Of a DNA stretch of 40,439 nucleotides, positions 17,014-26,127 are shown piece by piece. Source of the DNA: Chitinophagales bacterium (lineage in GTDB: Bacteria; Bacteroidota; Bacteroidia; Chitinophagales; JADIYW01); NCBI GenBank assembly GCA_017984135.1, contig JAGNZZ010000018.1, positions 5,301 to 45,739 of the forward strand, written 5' to 3'. The notes under the pieces are model-generated. The model saw only the letters and a list, made by a program, of their open reading frames with translations, ran no database searches and was not told the DNA's origin. A program made the position numbers and the translations under genes. The stretch's first letter is position 1, and each line of letters begins with the position of its first letter.

Positions 17014-18507
17014 TTATCTGTTCATCGTCATTAGAAATTCTTCATTATTGCGTGTGCCTTTCATTTGTTGCAATAAAAATTTCATAGATTCTTCAGAATT
17101 CATATCGGCCAAATGGTTGCGTAAAATCCACATTTTTTGAAGTGCATCTTTATCCAATAATAAATCATCTCTACGTGTGGAAGATGCCACTACATCCACC
17201 GCAGGGAAAATTCGACGGTTCGACAATTTTCTGTCTAATTGTAATTCCATATTTCCGGTTCCTTTAAACTCCTCAAAAATCACCTCATCCATTTTTGAAC
17301 CGGTATCTGTCAATGCCGTTGCTAAAATGGTTAATGAACCTCCATTTTCTATATTTCTCGCTGCACCAAAAAACTGTTTTGGTTTGTGTAAAGCATTGGC
17401 TTCCACACCACCAGATAATACTTTTCCGGAAGAAGGAGCCACTGTATTATAGGCACGTGCCAAACGAGTAATCGAGTCTAATAAAATCACCACATCATGG
17501 CCACATTCCACCAATCTTTTAGCTTTTTGCAATACGATGCTAGCTACTTTCACGTGCCTGTCTGCCGGCTCATCAAACGTAGAAGCAACTACTTCCGCAT
17601 TTACACTGCGTTGCATATCCGTTACTTCTTCCGGACGTTCATCAATCAATAGAATAATTAAATATACTTCTGGATGATTTTTGGCAATGGCATTGGCAAT
17701 ATCCTTTAAAAGCATCGTTTTACCAGTTTTAGGTTGCGCCACAATCATGCCTCGTTGTCCTTTCCCAATTGGAGTAAATAAATCTACAATTCGGGTAGAA
17801 AAATTGACAGCATCTTTTGATAGATTTAATTTTTCAGTAGGAAACAACGGTGTTAAATAATCAAAAGGAACTCGATCTCTAATTTCTTGTGGCGATTTTC
17901 CATTGATAGAATCTACACGTAATAATGCAAAATATTTTTCACCTTCTTTAGGTGGTCTAATATTTCCAACTATTGTATCGCCTGTTTTTAAGCCTATTAA
18001 TTTTATTTGTGAAGGCGATACATACACATCATCCGGCGATGATAAGTAATTATAATCAGAAGATCGCAAAAAGCCATATCCTTCCGGAATGATTTCTAAA
18101 ACACCTTCTCCTAATATTACACCATCTAAATCAATATTAAAATCAACTTTTTTCTCTTCCTGAACTTGTACCACTTCTTGAACATACCTTTTAGCTACTT
18201 CATTCGTTGTTTCATCTTTAGGCGTATCAACTTCTTGTTTAATAGGAAAATTGATAATTAATTTCTGCTTCTTTTTTACTTCGGGTTCTTCCACTTTTAT
18301 AGTTTCTTCTATAATTTCAGGTTCTTCTGTAATTTTAGCTTCTTCTATAATTTCAGGTTCTTCATCTACCACTTGCTTCGTTTTCTTTTCAGGTATCACT
18401 TTTTCTGATACTTTTCGAGAAATACGCGCACGTGTCTTCTTCTCTTTTTTTTGATCTTCTGATGAATCAACAATCTTCACTTCTTCTTCTTCGTTGTTTT
18501 CTTGCAT
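17014..18507 (-). CDS. rho: Transcription termination factor Rho
   Basis: Rho is the hexameric RNA-dependent ATPase that ends transcription. The 497-residue product has a charged N-terminal extension (about 1-125) rich in Glu, Lys and Ile, with repeats of an [12 protein letters not shown] block. The RNA-binding domain follows ([14 protein letters not shown] at about 136-149). The ATPase core has Walker A (QPKTGKT), Walker B ([15 protein letters not shown]), the Q-loop region and the [10 protein letters not shown]-loop. Such extensions are common in Bacteroidota Rho and probably add RNA or protein contacts. No clear TAnnTTTG box was seen upstream. Confidence 0.97.
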   Translation of the reverse strand: MQENNEEEEVKIVDSSEDQKKEKKTRARISRKVSEKVIPEKKTKQVVDEEPEIIEEAKITEEPEIIEETIKVEEPEVKKKQKLIINFPIKQEVDTPKDETTNEVAKRYVQEVVQVQEEKKVDFNIDLDGVILGEGVLEIIPEGYGFLRSSDYNYLSSPDDVYVSPSQIKLIGLKTGDTIVGNIRPPKEGEKYFALLRVDSINGKSPQEIRDRVPFDYLTPLFPTEKLNLSKDAVNFSTRIVDLFTPIGKGQRGMIVAQPKTGKTMLLKDIANAIAKNHPEVYLIILLIDERPEEVTDMQRSVNAEVVASTFDEPADRHVKVASIVLQKAKRLVECGHDVVILLDSITRLARAYNTVAPSSGKVLSGGVEANALHKPKQFFGAARNIENGGSLTILATALTDTGSKMDEVIFEEFKGTGNMELQLDRKLSNRRIFPAVDVVASSTRRDDLLLDKDALQKMWILRNHLADMNSEESMKFLLQQMKGTRNNEEFLMTMNR

Positions 18508-18855
18508 ATACTATATTTTAAAAAATATTTTTTGATTGAGATAATAGGGTCTAAAATGGGATATTAAATACTTGTTATTTTATTTCAAGAATAGAAAATA
18601 CATTGCTTAGTGATAACATACACACAAATTGAGCCTAAATAGGTTGGAAATAAAATACATTAAATGGATACTGAAATTGTTTAGTGACTACTCAATAAAA
18701 CGCGAGGCCATATTGATTTGATATGCAAATAAACGAAATAATTATAAAAAATGTACGTCTTATGTTACTTTTTTTTGAAAAAATACCAAAATGTAGTGTA
18801 TTTAATGATACTCAACAACTTAAAACTTATCTTTGCAAAATAATTTTTCCAAACA
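18508..18855. other. Intergenic region between divergent rho and serS
   Basis: About 350 bases without a convincing gene. An open frame from 18723 runs into serS out of frame and has no support. The only recognisable element is the serS promoter box at 18828-18835. The rest is AT-rich sequence that probably holds the rho promoter and leader. Confidence 0.6.
18828..18835 (+). promoter_or_regulatory. TAnnTTTG promoter box for serS
   Basis: TATCTTTG lies 20 nt before the serS ATG, giving a leader of about 15 nt. Confidence 0.55.
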
Positions 18856-20127
18856 ATGCTTACTTTAGATCAATTAAGAAAAGATACAGAATTTGCCAAA
18901 GAACGATTGGCACATAAAAATTTTAAAGAGATTCAATTTGTAGATGAAATCATTTCCATCGACGACCAACGAAAAGCTATAAAATCAAAATTAGATGATT
19001 TTTTAGCACAACGTAATTCCATTTCAAAAGAAATAGGCATTTTTATGAAAAATGGGGATAAAGTGGCCGCAGATACTTTAAAAAATCAAATTGGCACTAT
19101 AAAAGAAGAAGCAGATACATTAGAAACTCAGTTTTCAGCACTTGAAACCCAGCTTTTTGATAAATTAGTACAATTGCCAAACTTTCCCAATGCCATTGTG
19201 CCTGCTGGAAAACATGCAGAAAATAATGAAGTGGCATTTTCTGTTACAGAATTTCCACACTTGCATTCAGGTGCTTTGCCTCATTGGGATTTAGCCAAAA
19301 AATACGATTTAATAGACTTTGAATTAGGCAATAAAATTACAGGAGCAGGTTTTCCCGTGTACAAAGGAAAAGGTGCAGCTTTGCAGCGTGCTTTAATTTC
19401 ATTCTTCTTAGATAAAGCCATCGAAGCTGGCTATGCCGAAGTGCAAGTACCTCATTTAGTCAATAAAGATTCCGGTTTTGGAACTGGCCAACTTCCTGAC
19501 AAAGAAGGTCAAATGTATCATGTAACTGTGGATGATTTTTACCTTATTCCAACAGCAGAAGTACCTATTACCAATATTTATAGAGATGAAATTATTGAGG
19601 AGAAAATATTGCCCATAAAAAATGTTGGCTATACACCATGTTTTCGTAGGGAAGCAGGTAGTTATGGCAAAGATGTTCGAGGTTTAAATCGATTACATCA
19701 ATTTGATAAAGTGGAAATTGTACGCATCGAAAAACCTGAAAACTCTTACCAAGCATTAGATGAAATGTTGCAACATGTAGAAACCTTACTGCAAGCATTA
19801 GAATTGCCATACAGAATTTTGAGATTATGTGGAGGCGACATGACGTTTTCGTCAGCATTAACGTACGACTTTGAAGTGTTCTCCGCTGCTCAAGAAAGAT
19901 GGTTAGAAGTGAGTTCTGTTTCCAACTTTGAAACATTTCAAGCCAATCGATTAAAATTAAGATTAAAAGATGCGGAGAATAAAAAATATTTAGCGCATAC
20001 GCTAAATGGAAGTGCATTAGCTTTACCACGTATTTTAGCCAGTTTATTGGAAAATCACCAAACCGAAAATGGAATTAAAATACCAAAAGCATTAGTTCCT
20101 TACACTAAATTTGATTTGATTTCTTAG
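18856..20127 (+). CDS. serS: Serine--tRNA ligase
   Basis: This class II enzyme charges tRNA-Ser and supplies the serine for selenocysteine where present. The 423-residue product has the N-terminal coiled-coil tRNA-binding arm (about 25-105) and then the catalytic core: motif 2 CFRREAGSYGKDVRGLNRLHQF, the VSSVSNFETFQANR segment, and motif 3 NGSALALPRILASLLENH. The ATG at 18856 starts at the family N-terminus (MLTLDQLRKD). It is a firm call. Confidence 0.97.
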   Translation: MLTLDQLRKDTEFAKERLAHKNFKEIQFVDEIISIDDQRKAIKSKLDDFLAQRNSISKEIGIFMKNGDKVAADTLKNQIGTIKEEADTLETQFSALETQLFDKLVQLPNFPNAIVPAGKHAENNEVAFSVTEFPHLHSGALPHWDLAKKYDLIDFELGNKITGAGFPVYKGKGAALQRALISFFLDKAIEAGYAEVQVPHLVNKDSGFGTGQLPDKEGQMYHVTVDDFYLIPTAEVPITNIYRDEIIEEKILPIKNVGYTPCFRREAGSYGKDVRGLNRLHQFDKVEIVRIEKPENSYQALDEMLQHVETLLQALELPYRILRLCGGDMTFSSALTYDFEVFSAAQERWLEVSSVSNFETFQANRLKLRLKDAENKKYLAHTLNGSALALPRILASLLENHQTENGIKIPKALVPYTKFDLIS

Positions 20128-20206
20128 TAAACAAAATTTCGACATTTACGTTATAGAATTATATAGGTAACTTGTCCATTATTTTTCATTACAATATCAC
20201 CCATTC

Positions 20207-20533
20207 ATGATTTTTATTTCAGAAAAAGCCAAAGAACGCGTGTTAACTATTTGGGAAGAAGATAAACTTACTCCTGAACATTTTGTTCGCGTCAGTGTAA
20301 CCAGTGGTGGATGTAGTGGTTTATCTTATAATATGCATTTCGACAACCAACCTAAACCCAATGATGAAGTTTTTGAAGATAAAGGCATTAAATTGGTAGT
20401 TGACCCCAAAAGTATTTTATATCTATTAGGAACCGAATTAGATTTCTCCGAAGGATTAAATGGAAAAGGTTTTTACTTTAATAATCCAAATGCATCTCGT
20501 ACTTGCAGTTGCGGTGAAAGTTTTAGTATGTAA
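20207..20533 (+). CDS. IscA/SufA/HesB-type iron-sulfur cluster assembly protein
   Basis: A-type carriers hold and pass on iron-sulfur clusters. The 108-residue product has the three conserved cysteines: Cys36 in SGGCSGLSY, and Cys100 and Cys102 in the C-terminal CSCGESF. Length and spacing match the family. No other suf or isc gene lies in the window, so it is a stand-alone copy, as ErpA-like proteins often are. It converges on pheS with one base between the stop codons. Confidence 0.94.
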   Translation: MIFISEKAKERVLTIWEEDKLTPEHFVRVSVTSGGCSGLSYNMHFDNQPKPNDEVFEDKGIKLVVDPKSILYLLGTELDFSEGLNGKGFYFNNPNASRTCSCGESFSM

Positions 20534-20534
20534 A

Positions 20535-21560
20535 TTATAGCGCAGACTTAAACTGCTCTAAAAAGCGCATGTCATTTTCTGAAAGTAAGCGTATGTCTTT
20601 AATTTGATATTTTAACATCGTGATTCGTTCTACGCCCATTCCAAAAGCAAAACCAGCATATTTTTTAGAATCGATGCCGCAATTTTCCAATACTTTCGGA
20701 TCTACCATGCCACAACCTAAAATTTCTACCCAACCACTTTGTTTACAAACATTACAACCATTTCCATTGCATAAAAAGCAGGTAACATCCACTTCTGCGC
20801 TGGGTTCTGTAAAAGGGAAATATGATGGTCTTAATTTTATTTTTGTTTCCTTTCCAAATAATTCTTTTACAAAAAAATCTAAGGTTTGTAATAAATCGGC
20901 AAATGAAACATGTTCATCAATGTATAAACCTTCAACTTGATGAAAAAAACAATGCGAACGTGCTGAAATCGTTTCATTTCTAAACACACGACCTGGCGAT
21001 AGTATTCGTATCGGTGGTTTTTGAGTTTCCATTGTACGCACTTGTACCGATGAGGTGTGCGTTCTTAGCACCACATCCGGATTTACGTTGATAAAGAACG
21101 TATCTTGCATATCTCTTGCCGGATGGTCTTCGGGCATATTTAATGCTGTAAAGTTATGCCAATCATCTTCAATTTCTCTATCTTCTTGTACTGCAAAACC
21201 TAATCGCTTAAAAATATCAATAATTTGATTTTTTACTAGCTGTATTGGATGTCGAGCGCCTATGTTTGTTACGTTTCCTGGCAACGATAAATCAATGGAT
21301 TCGGTTGTTTGAGGATTGTTTTGAAACGTTTCTTGTAAGGCATTAAATTTTTCTTCGGCAAGTTGTTTCACACTATTCACTAGTTGACCAAATTCTTTTT
21401 TTCGTTCATTCGGTACATTTTTTATTTCACTAAAAATATCTTTTAAAATATTTTTAGTTCCTAAGAAACGAATGCGAAATTTTTCCAACTCATCCGCATT
21501 ATTAATGTTGGTGGTTTGTACCTCTTTTAGTAAGTTTTCCGTCTGCTCAAAAATATCCAT
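20535..21560 (-). CDS. pheS: Phenylalanine--tRNA ligase alpha subunit
   Basis: PheS forms the catalytic alpha subunit of the alpha2-beta2 enzyme that charges tRNA-Phe. The 341-residue product has an N-terminal coiled coil, the class II motif 2 (FRNETIS then FHQVEGL), and motif 3 (GFAFGMGVERITML). A four-cysteine insert (CFLCNGNGCNVCKQ) is present and may bind zinc, as in some PheS proteins. The beta subunit gene is not in the window. The promoter box ends four bases before the ATG, so the mRNA should be leaderless. Confidence 0.96.
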   Translation of the reverse strand: MDIFEQTENLLKEVQTTNINNADELEKFRIRFLGTKNILKDIFSEIKNVPNERKKEFGQLVNSVKQLAEEKFNALQETFQNNPQTTESIDLSLPGNVTNIGARHPIQLVKNQIIDIFKRLGFAVQEDREIEDDWHNFTALNMPEDHPARDMQDTFFINVNPDVVLRTHTSSVQVRTMETQKPPIRILSPGRVFRNETISARSHCFFHQVEGLYIDEHVSFADLLQTLDFFVKELFGKETKIKLRPSYFPFTEPSAEVDVTCFLCNGNGCNVCKQSGWVEILGCGMVDPKVLENCGIDSKKYAGFAFGMGVERITMLKYQIKDIRLLSENDMRFLEQFKSAL

Positions 21561-21564
21561 AGTT

Positions 21565-21572
21565 CAAAAATA
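21565..21572 (-). promoter_or_regulatory. TAnnTTTG promoter box next to the pheS start
   Basis: The minus strand reads TATTTTTG, then four bases, then the pheS ATG. It touches the right-hand neighbour's terminator, so the upstream transcript ends just as pheS transcription begins. Confidence 0.55.
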
Positions 21573-21604
21573 AAAAAAGAGACGCTAAAAAACGCCTCTT
21601 TTTT
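21572..21604 (-). terminator. Rho-independent terminator after the PhoD-like gene
   Basis: On the minus strand a run of A, then GAGGCG, a loop, CGTCTC and a run of T form a hairpin; the arms pair fully if one G-U is allowed. It lies 20 nt after the stop of the phosphatase gene and before pheS. On the plus strand the same pair is an A-C mismatch, so it is oriented for the minus-strand transcript. Confidence 0.82.
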
Positions 21605-21624
21605 GTATTGTAATATTTACTTAA

Positions 21625-22731
21625 TTAGAATTTTAATTCATCTAAGGTCACTGTTTGAGAAATTTTAGCATCAGCACTAGTTAATTTTCCATTTTCACCA
21701 GTACCTTTGGTGTTTCCAAAAACCTGTAGTTTTACTGTTACAGGTGATGCCTTCCAATCGATATCAATAAATCCGAAGTTTACCCAATTCCATCCATTTC
21801 CAACGCGAATATTGTCGTTTCTAGTTGGAATTTTACCTTCATGGTGTGTGATTCCACTGGCCGTTACATCATAAATTGGATACATTCCTGCCGGCTGAAT
21901 TTTAGTCATTTCACCATAATGAACATCACCACTTAAGAAAAACACACCATTTGCTCCTGTTGACTTAATCAAGTCCAACATTTTTTGTTTTTCCAAAGGA
22001 AGAATTGCCCAGTTTTCACTGCCGTCATAGTTGGAGTTAAATTGCAAAGACGACATGATGATTCTTATTTTCGCCGGTTTCTTTAATTCCTCTTCTAGCC
22101 ATGTCCATTGATCATCTCCTAACATGGTTGCTGTTGGCGACATTAAGGTATCATAACCTGATAATGCAGCTGCTGGTCCAGATGTTTTGTAAGGAGAATG
22201 ATTCCAACGTAAATCCAATAAAATAATTTGTACTTTATGGGCATCATCGCCATAATATTTAGAATCGTAGATAGCACCACTTGGTCTGTTTAAACGAGGT
22301 GCATCCGCAGGAATTTTCCAAAAATCACTAAATGCTTTTTTAGCAATGTGCTTCACCGGATTGGTTACAGTAGCATCATTCTCACCAGTATCATGGTCAT
22401 CCCAAATCGGTAATATTTCAGGCACTTTTGAACGAAAATTGGCAAAGTAACCACGTCCGCCCAATTGTTGGTAAGCACCTTCTATATATTCTTTAGTGCC
22501 AGGCGCTAAGGCAAAGAAATCAGCATACACGTTATCACCACCAGCAATATACACCTGAGGCTCTAACTCTAAAATTCGATCATAGATTTTCATTTCAGTT
22601 AGATATTGAGCACAACAAGAGCCAAACGCGATTCTGGAAAGCACCATTTCGCCATCATCCGTTTTATTTTCATTTTTGGTACAACCCAAAAACAAGATGG
22701 AAGATACAAGAAGAATTAAAAACTTTTTCAT
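21625..22731 (-). CDS. PhoD-like alkaline phosphatase/phosphodiesterase lipoprotein
   Basis: The 368-residue product starts with a lipoprotein signal peptide with lipobox LFLGC (Cys17), so it is probably attached to a membrane on the periplasmic side. The metallophosphatase body has the metal-ligand segments FGSCC, GGDNVYAD, WDDHDTGENDA and SGDVHYGE, as in PhoD-type enzymes that hydrolyse phosphate mono- or diesters. The substrate is unknown. A TAnnTTTG box lies about 59 nt upstream and a strong terminator follows, so it seems to be a single-gene unit. Confidence 0.9.
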   Translation of the reverse strand: MKKFLILLVSSILFLGCTKNENKTDDGEMVLSRIAFGSCCAQYLTEMKIYDRILELEPQVYIAGGDNVYADFFALAPGTKEYIEGAYQQLGGRGYFANFRSKVPEILPIWDDHDTGENDATVTNPVKHIAKKAFSDFWKIPADAPRLNRPSGAIYDSKYYGDDAHKVQIILLDLRWNHSPYKTSGPAAALSGYDTLMSPTATMLGDDQWTWLEEELKKPAKIRIIMSSLQFNSNYDGSENWAILPLEKQKMLDLIKSTGANGVFFLSGDVHYGEMTKIQPAGMYPIYDVTASGITHHEGKIPTRNDNIRVGNGWNWVNFGFIDIDWKASPVTVKLQVFGNTKGTGENGKLTSADAKISQTVTLDELKF

Positions 22732-22789
22732 ATTTATTTATTAATATATTTAAGAATATCTTGATTTCATGAAAAATTCACTATAAAAA

Positions 22790-22797
22790 CAAATTTA
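22790..22797 (-). promoter_or_regulatory. TAnnTTTG promoter box for the PhoD-like gene
   Basis: The minus strand reads TAAATTTG, about 59 nt upstream of the ATG. The box also lies in very AT-rich DNA, so chance is possible. Confidence 0.4.
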
Positions 22798-22895
22798 CAT
22801 AAAAAAATGTTAATCCCATTTGATTTCTTAAATAAGAATAATTTTTCACTAAATTTTAGTAATTTATAAAAAATGAAACGTGTTGATTATTTTTT

Positions 22896-22903
22896 TAGAT
22901 TTG
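22896..22903 (+). promoter_or_regulatory. TAnnTTTG promoter box next to the Nudix gene start
   Basis: TAGATTTG is followed by AGTA and then the ATG at 22908, again predicting a leaderless mRNA. Confidence 0.55.
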
Positions 22904-22907
22904 AGTA

Positions 22908-23552
22908 ATGTTCCATCAATTTGCACACGATTTAAAAAATGCGTTTAAACAACCATTACCCGGAAAATCAGCGCAAGCGGCACTGCGTCCGTATTTAAAG
23001 TTAAAACCCAGCTTAGATGCGCCACCCTTGCCGAATCCAAAACGAGGCGCGGTGATGTCTTTAATTTATCCAATTCAATCGGTGCCGCATATTTTATTCA
23101 TTGAACGACCTATTTACAAAGGCGTACATAGTGGACAAATTGCTTTTCCAGGCGGAAAAATTGAACAGTCTGATGCATCTATTTTAGCGGCAGCATTAAG
23201 AGAAACGCATGAAGAAGTAGGCGTATTACAAAATGAGATTGAAGTTGTTGGTCCATTAACATCCGTTTATGTATTAGCGAGTAATTTTATGGTGTTTCCA
23301 TTTGTAGGCATTTTAGATTCAGCACCTCAATTTATTTTAGAAAAAAAAGAAGTGGCCAATATTATGGAAGTGCCTTTGTCTTATTTTTTAGAGCCTGGAA
23401 TTATTAAAGAAAAACCTATAAAGAGTGCTATTGGGTTTACTTTAATGGCACCATATTACGATTTATATGGAAAAACATTGTGGGGCGCAACGGCGATGAT
23501 GGTCAGTGAATTAAATACCATTCTACATCATCATCAAATTAAACTTAAATAA
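22908..23552 (+). CDS. Nudix hydrolase, CoA pyrophosphatase type
   Basis: The 214-residue product has the Nudix box at about 82-106, GGKIEQSD followed by LRETHEEVGV. The Asp in place of the first box Glu, and the preceding SGQIAFPGG, match the CoA-diphosphatase group (YeaB/NudL, NUDT7), which splits coenzyme A into 4'-phosphopantetheine and 3',5'-ADP. Cytoplasmic. It converges on the TPR gene, with one base between the stops. Confidence 0.9.
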   Translation: MFHQFAHDLKNAFKQPLPGKSAQAALRPYLKLKPSLDAPPLPNPKRGAVMSLIYPIQSVPHILFIERPIYKGVHSGQIAFPGGKIEQSDASILAAALRETHEEVGVLQNEIEVVGPLTSVYVLASNFMVFPFVGILDSAPQFILEKKEVANIMEVPLSYFLEPGIIKEKPIKSAIGFTLMAPYYDLYGKTLWGATAMMVSELNTILHHHQIKLK

Positions 23553-23553
23553 A

Positions 23554-24162
23554 TTATTTGCAATTTTTTTTAATAGCTTCTTTTGCTTGGGAATAACCTA
23601 AATTTTCTGCTTTTTTAAAATCTGTACAAGCTCCATTTTTATTTTTATTACTCAATTTGGAAACGGCTCGATTGAAATACGCTCGAGCAAATTTAGCATT
23701 TATTGAAATGGACTTTGTATAGTCTTCGATGGCTAATGTATATTTTTTAAGATGGTGATACGAGTTGCCTCTATTGTAAAAATAAAATTCATTATTGGGC
23801 GCAAGCGCTATAGCTTTAGTATAATCTTGAATGGCACTATTGTATTGTTTTAGTTTGTCTTTTACATTGGCTCTGTTGCTATAGGCATCTGCAAATTTGG
23901 GATTGAATTGTATGGATTTTGTATAATCCAATAAAGCACCTTGTAAATCACCCATATTATTTTTTGAGATGCCTCTATTGTTGTACGTTTGATATCGAGT
24001 GGAATCTAACTCAATTGATTTTGTGAAATCGATAATTGCCCCTTTAGTGTCGCCGGCTTTGTCCTTTTGATTGCCACTGATAAAATAATCTTTCGCTGTT
24101 TGTGCAAAAATGATGGAGTAAAATCCTAAAAAAAATAAGCATAAAAATGGTTTTAAGTTCAT
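23554..24162 (-). CDS. Secreted TPR-repeat protein
   Basis: The 202-residue product begins with a signal peptide ending near Ala20 (IFA-QT). The rest is five or so tetratricopeptide repeats of about 34 residues, visible as recurring motifs such as AIIDFTKSIELD, ALLDYTKSIQFN, AIQDYTKAIALA and AIEDYTKSISIN. Such proteins act as scaffolds for protein contacts in the periplasm. The partner is unknown. The ATG overlaps the stop of the DUF1003 gene (ATGA), so the two are co-translated. Confidence 0.88.
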   Translation of the reverse strand: MNLKPFLCLFFLGFYSIIFAQTAKDYFISGNQKDKAGDTKGAIIDFTKSIELDSTRYQTYNNRGISKNNMGDLQGALLDYTKSIQFNPKFADAYSNRANVKDKLKQYNSAIQDYTKAIALAPNNEFYFYNRGNSYHHLKKYTLAIEDYTKSISINAKFARAYFNRAVSKLSNKNKNGACTDFKKAENLGYSQAKEAIKKNCK

Positions 24163-24578
24163 TTTTGTTTTTGGTTTAGTTCTTCTAATAAGGTAATTAT
24201 CTTATTTAATTTTTCTTGTTCAATGGCATCCAATCTGCGTTGTAGGTTTTCTATTTCTAATTTAGCATCAATATTGGTTTGGTAGTCATCTTGTGCTTGC
24301 ACTCTATCGCGTTCCGCTTGTCTGTTTTGTGCCATCATAATAATAGGTGCAGCATAAGCAGCTTGTGTAGAAAATAATAAATTCAACAATATAAAAGGAT
24401 AGGCATCCCAATGTTTGATATAGCCAATTACATTAAGCAACATCCATGCTAAAACAAAAATAGTTTGTACAATAATAAATTTCCACGAACCCATACCACT
24501 GGCTAATGCATCAGATAATTTATCACCCCAAGTAGAATTTTCTACATGTGCATCGTGCCAATTTTTTATTTCATTCAT
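24159..24578 (-). CDS. DUF1003 membrane protein
   Basis: The 139-residue product has two membrane segments (about 31-53 and 58-80), separated by a short loop, then a charged, coiled-coil-like tail. The FSTQAAYAAPIIMMAQNRQ segment after the second helix is the DUF1003 hallmark. Function is not established. The next gene, a TPR protein, begins inside its stop codon. Confidence 0.88.
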   Translation of the reverse strand: MNEIKNWHDAHVENSTWGDKLSDALASGMGSWKFIIVQTIFVLAWMLLNVIGYIKHWDAYPFILLNLLFSTQAAYAAPIIMMAQNRQAERDRVQAQDDYQTNIDAKLEIENLQRRLDAIEQEKLNKIITLLEELNQKQK

Positions 24579-24648
24579 CCTTCATCTTTTTATAAAATAA
24601 ATGTAGTGATAATTTCTGAGTGATATTAAAATCAAATGCGATAAAATG

Positions 24649-25176
24649 TTAAGCATTCTTAGTTGAAGTATTGTGTATTTCTCCTCTTGGTCCTAATTCA
24701 ATCAATTCCATCTTTTGTGGTCTTCCGTTTTCAATTTCAAAACGAATAATGGTACGCACTTTGTGAAAGCCATGAATGCCAGCAGCACCTGAATTAATAT
24801 GCAATATTCGATATTTTTTATCATGCATAACTTTTACAATATGCGAATGTCCACAGATTAAAATATGTGGTTTTTCTTGTTTAAGAATACGTTGTACGCG
24901 TGTGTTGTAGTATTCCGCTGCACCAGCAATATGTGTCATAAAAATTTTGCAACCTTCTATTTCTACTAGTTGGTTTTCTGGAAATTCTTGTCGCAATTCA
25001 TGTCCATCAATGTTGCCATAAACGGCAATTAATGTTTTATTTTTTTTTAAAGTATCTGTTACTGCTGAAGTACCAATATCGCCTGCATGAAAAATATAAT
25101 CTACCTCTTTAAAATGTTCCAACACCTTTTCATCTAAGAAATTATGTGTATCTGAAATAATGCCAATGCGTTTCAT
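24649..25176 (-). CDS. YfcE/MJ0936-type metallophosphoesterase
   Basis: The 175-residue product has the calcineurin-like metal-ligand motifs: GIISDTHN at 5-12, HAGDIG, YGNIDGHE, MTHIAG and CGHSH. Small proteins of this type are manganese-dependent phosphodiesterases with broad activity in vitro. The cellular substrate is unknown. It lies 23 nt after miaA; a near-consensus box (TATCTTTA) precedes the ATG, so it may have its own promoter. Confidence 0.92.
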   Translation of the reverse strand: MKRIGIISDTHNFLDEKVLEHFKEVDYIFHAGDIGTSAVTDTLKKNKTLIAVYGNIDGHELRQEFPENQLVEIEGCKIFMTHIAGAAEYYNTRVQRILKQEKPHILICGHSHIVKVMHDKKYRILHINSGAAGIHGFHKVRTIIRFEIENGRPQKMELIELGPRGEIHNTSTKNA

Positions 25177-25199
25177 GTTTTTTGTAAAGATAAATGCGA

Positions 25200-26123
25200 T
25201 TAAGTAGAAATTTTTTCTTGAATCAACTGAATCATTTCTTTTGCTTGCTTGGGTTCAAACCACTCGTAATCCTTATGCTTGTTAAAGAAAGTAAGTTGTC
25301 GTTTGGCGTATTGTCGTGTATGTAATTTTATTAATTCAGTGGCTTCGTTTAAAAGAATTTTATTATCCAAATAATCAAACAATTCTTTATAGCCAACTGT
25401 TTGTAATGCATTGTGATTTCTAAATGGATACACATGTTTGGCTTCTTCTAAAAAACCTTCGTGCATCATTTTTTCTACACGAACATTGATGTTGTGATGC
25501 AATTGTTCTTTAGAAAGATTTAAACCTATTTTAATGGGAATAAAATTTCTATGGATCGTTTTTTTTTGTTTATAGGATGAAAATTTTTTGCCTGTACCTT
25601 TGCATACTTCTAATGCTCGAATGATGCGTTGTGTATTTTGTAAGTCAATGGATTGATAGGTTTCAATATCTACATTTTTTAATTGCTCTTGCAAAAATTT
25701 AATCCCATTTTTTTGATATAATAAATTGAGTTCTTCTCGCACAGATGCCGTAATCTCAGGTATTTCATCAAATCCAGATAAAACAGCATTTATATAAAAT
25801 CCGGTACCGCCACAAAGAATGGCTATATTTTTTGTAAGATAGATTTTATCTAATATTGCCATCACTTCACGTTCGTACTCACCGGCGGAATAGTAGTCGT
25901 GAATATTTTTATGTGCGATACAATGATGTGGTATCGCTTTTAATTCTTCATTGCTCGGACGTGCAACACCAATTTTTAATTCCTTATAAATTTGCCTCGA
26001 ATCGGCAGAAATAATTTCTGTATTAAAATATTGCGCCAGCTGTATGGCCGTTGCTGTTTTGCCAACAGCGGTTGGTCCGGCAATTACAATTAAATAATTT
26101 GTGTTGTTATGGTTGTTTAGCAT
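25200..26123 (-). CDS. miaA: tRNA dimethylallyltransferase
   Basis: MiaA adds a dimethylallyl group to A37 of tRNAs that read U-starting codons. The 307-residue product has the P-loop GPTAVGKT at 16-23, the DSRQIY segment, the substrate loop HHCIAH, GGTGFYINAVLSG, and a C-terminal QYAKRQLTFFNKH segment. The ATG lies 4 nt after the cca stop, so both tRNA-modifying genes are co-transcribed. Firm call. Confidence 0.96.
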   Translation of the reverse strand: MLNNHNNTNYLIVIAGPTAVGKTATAIQLAQYFNTEIISADSRQIYKELKIGVARPSNEELKAIPHHCIAHKNIHDYYSAGEYEREVMAILDKIYLTKNIAILCGGTGFYINAVLSGFDEIPEITASVREELNLLYQKNGIKFLQEQLKNVDIETYQSIDLQNTQRIIRALEVCKGTGKKFSSYKQKKTIHRNFIPIKIGLNLSKEQLHHNINVRVEKMMHEGFLEEAKHVYPFRNHNALQTVGYKELFDYLDNKILLNEATELIKLHTRQYAKRQLTFFNKHKDYEWFEPKQAKEMIQLIQEKIST

Positions 26124-26127
26124 GGCA

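Noticed and set aside
18723..18917. Small gene upstream of serS
   Set aside because: The frame runs out of phase into serS and spans its promoter box; there is no independent support.
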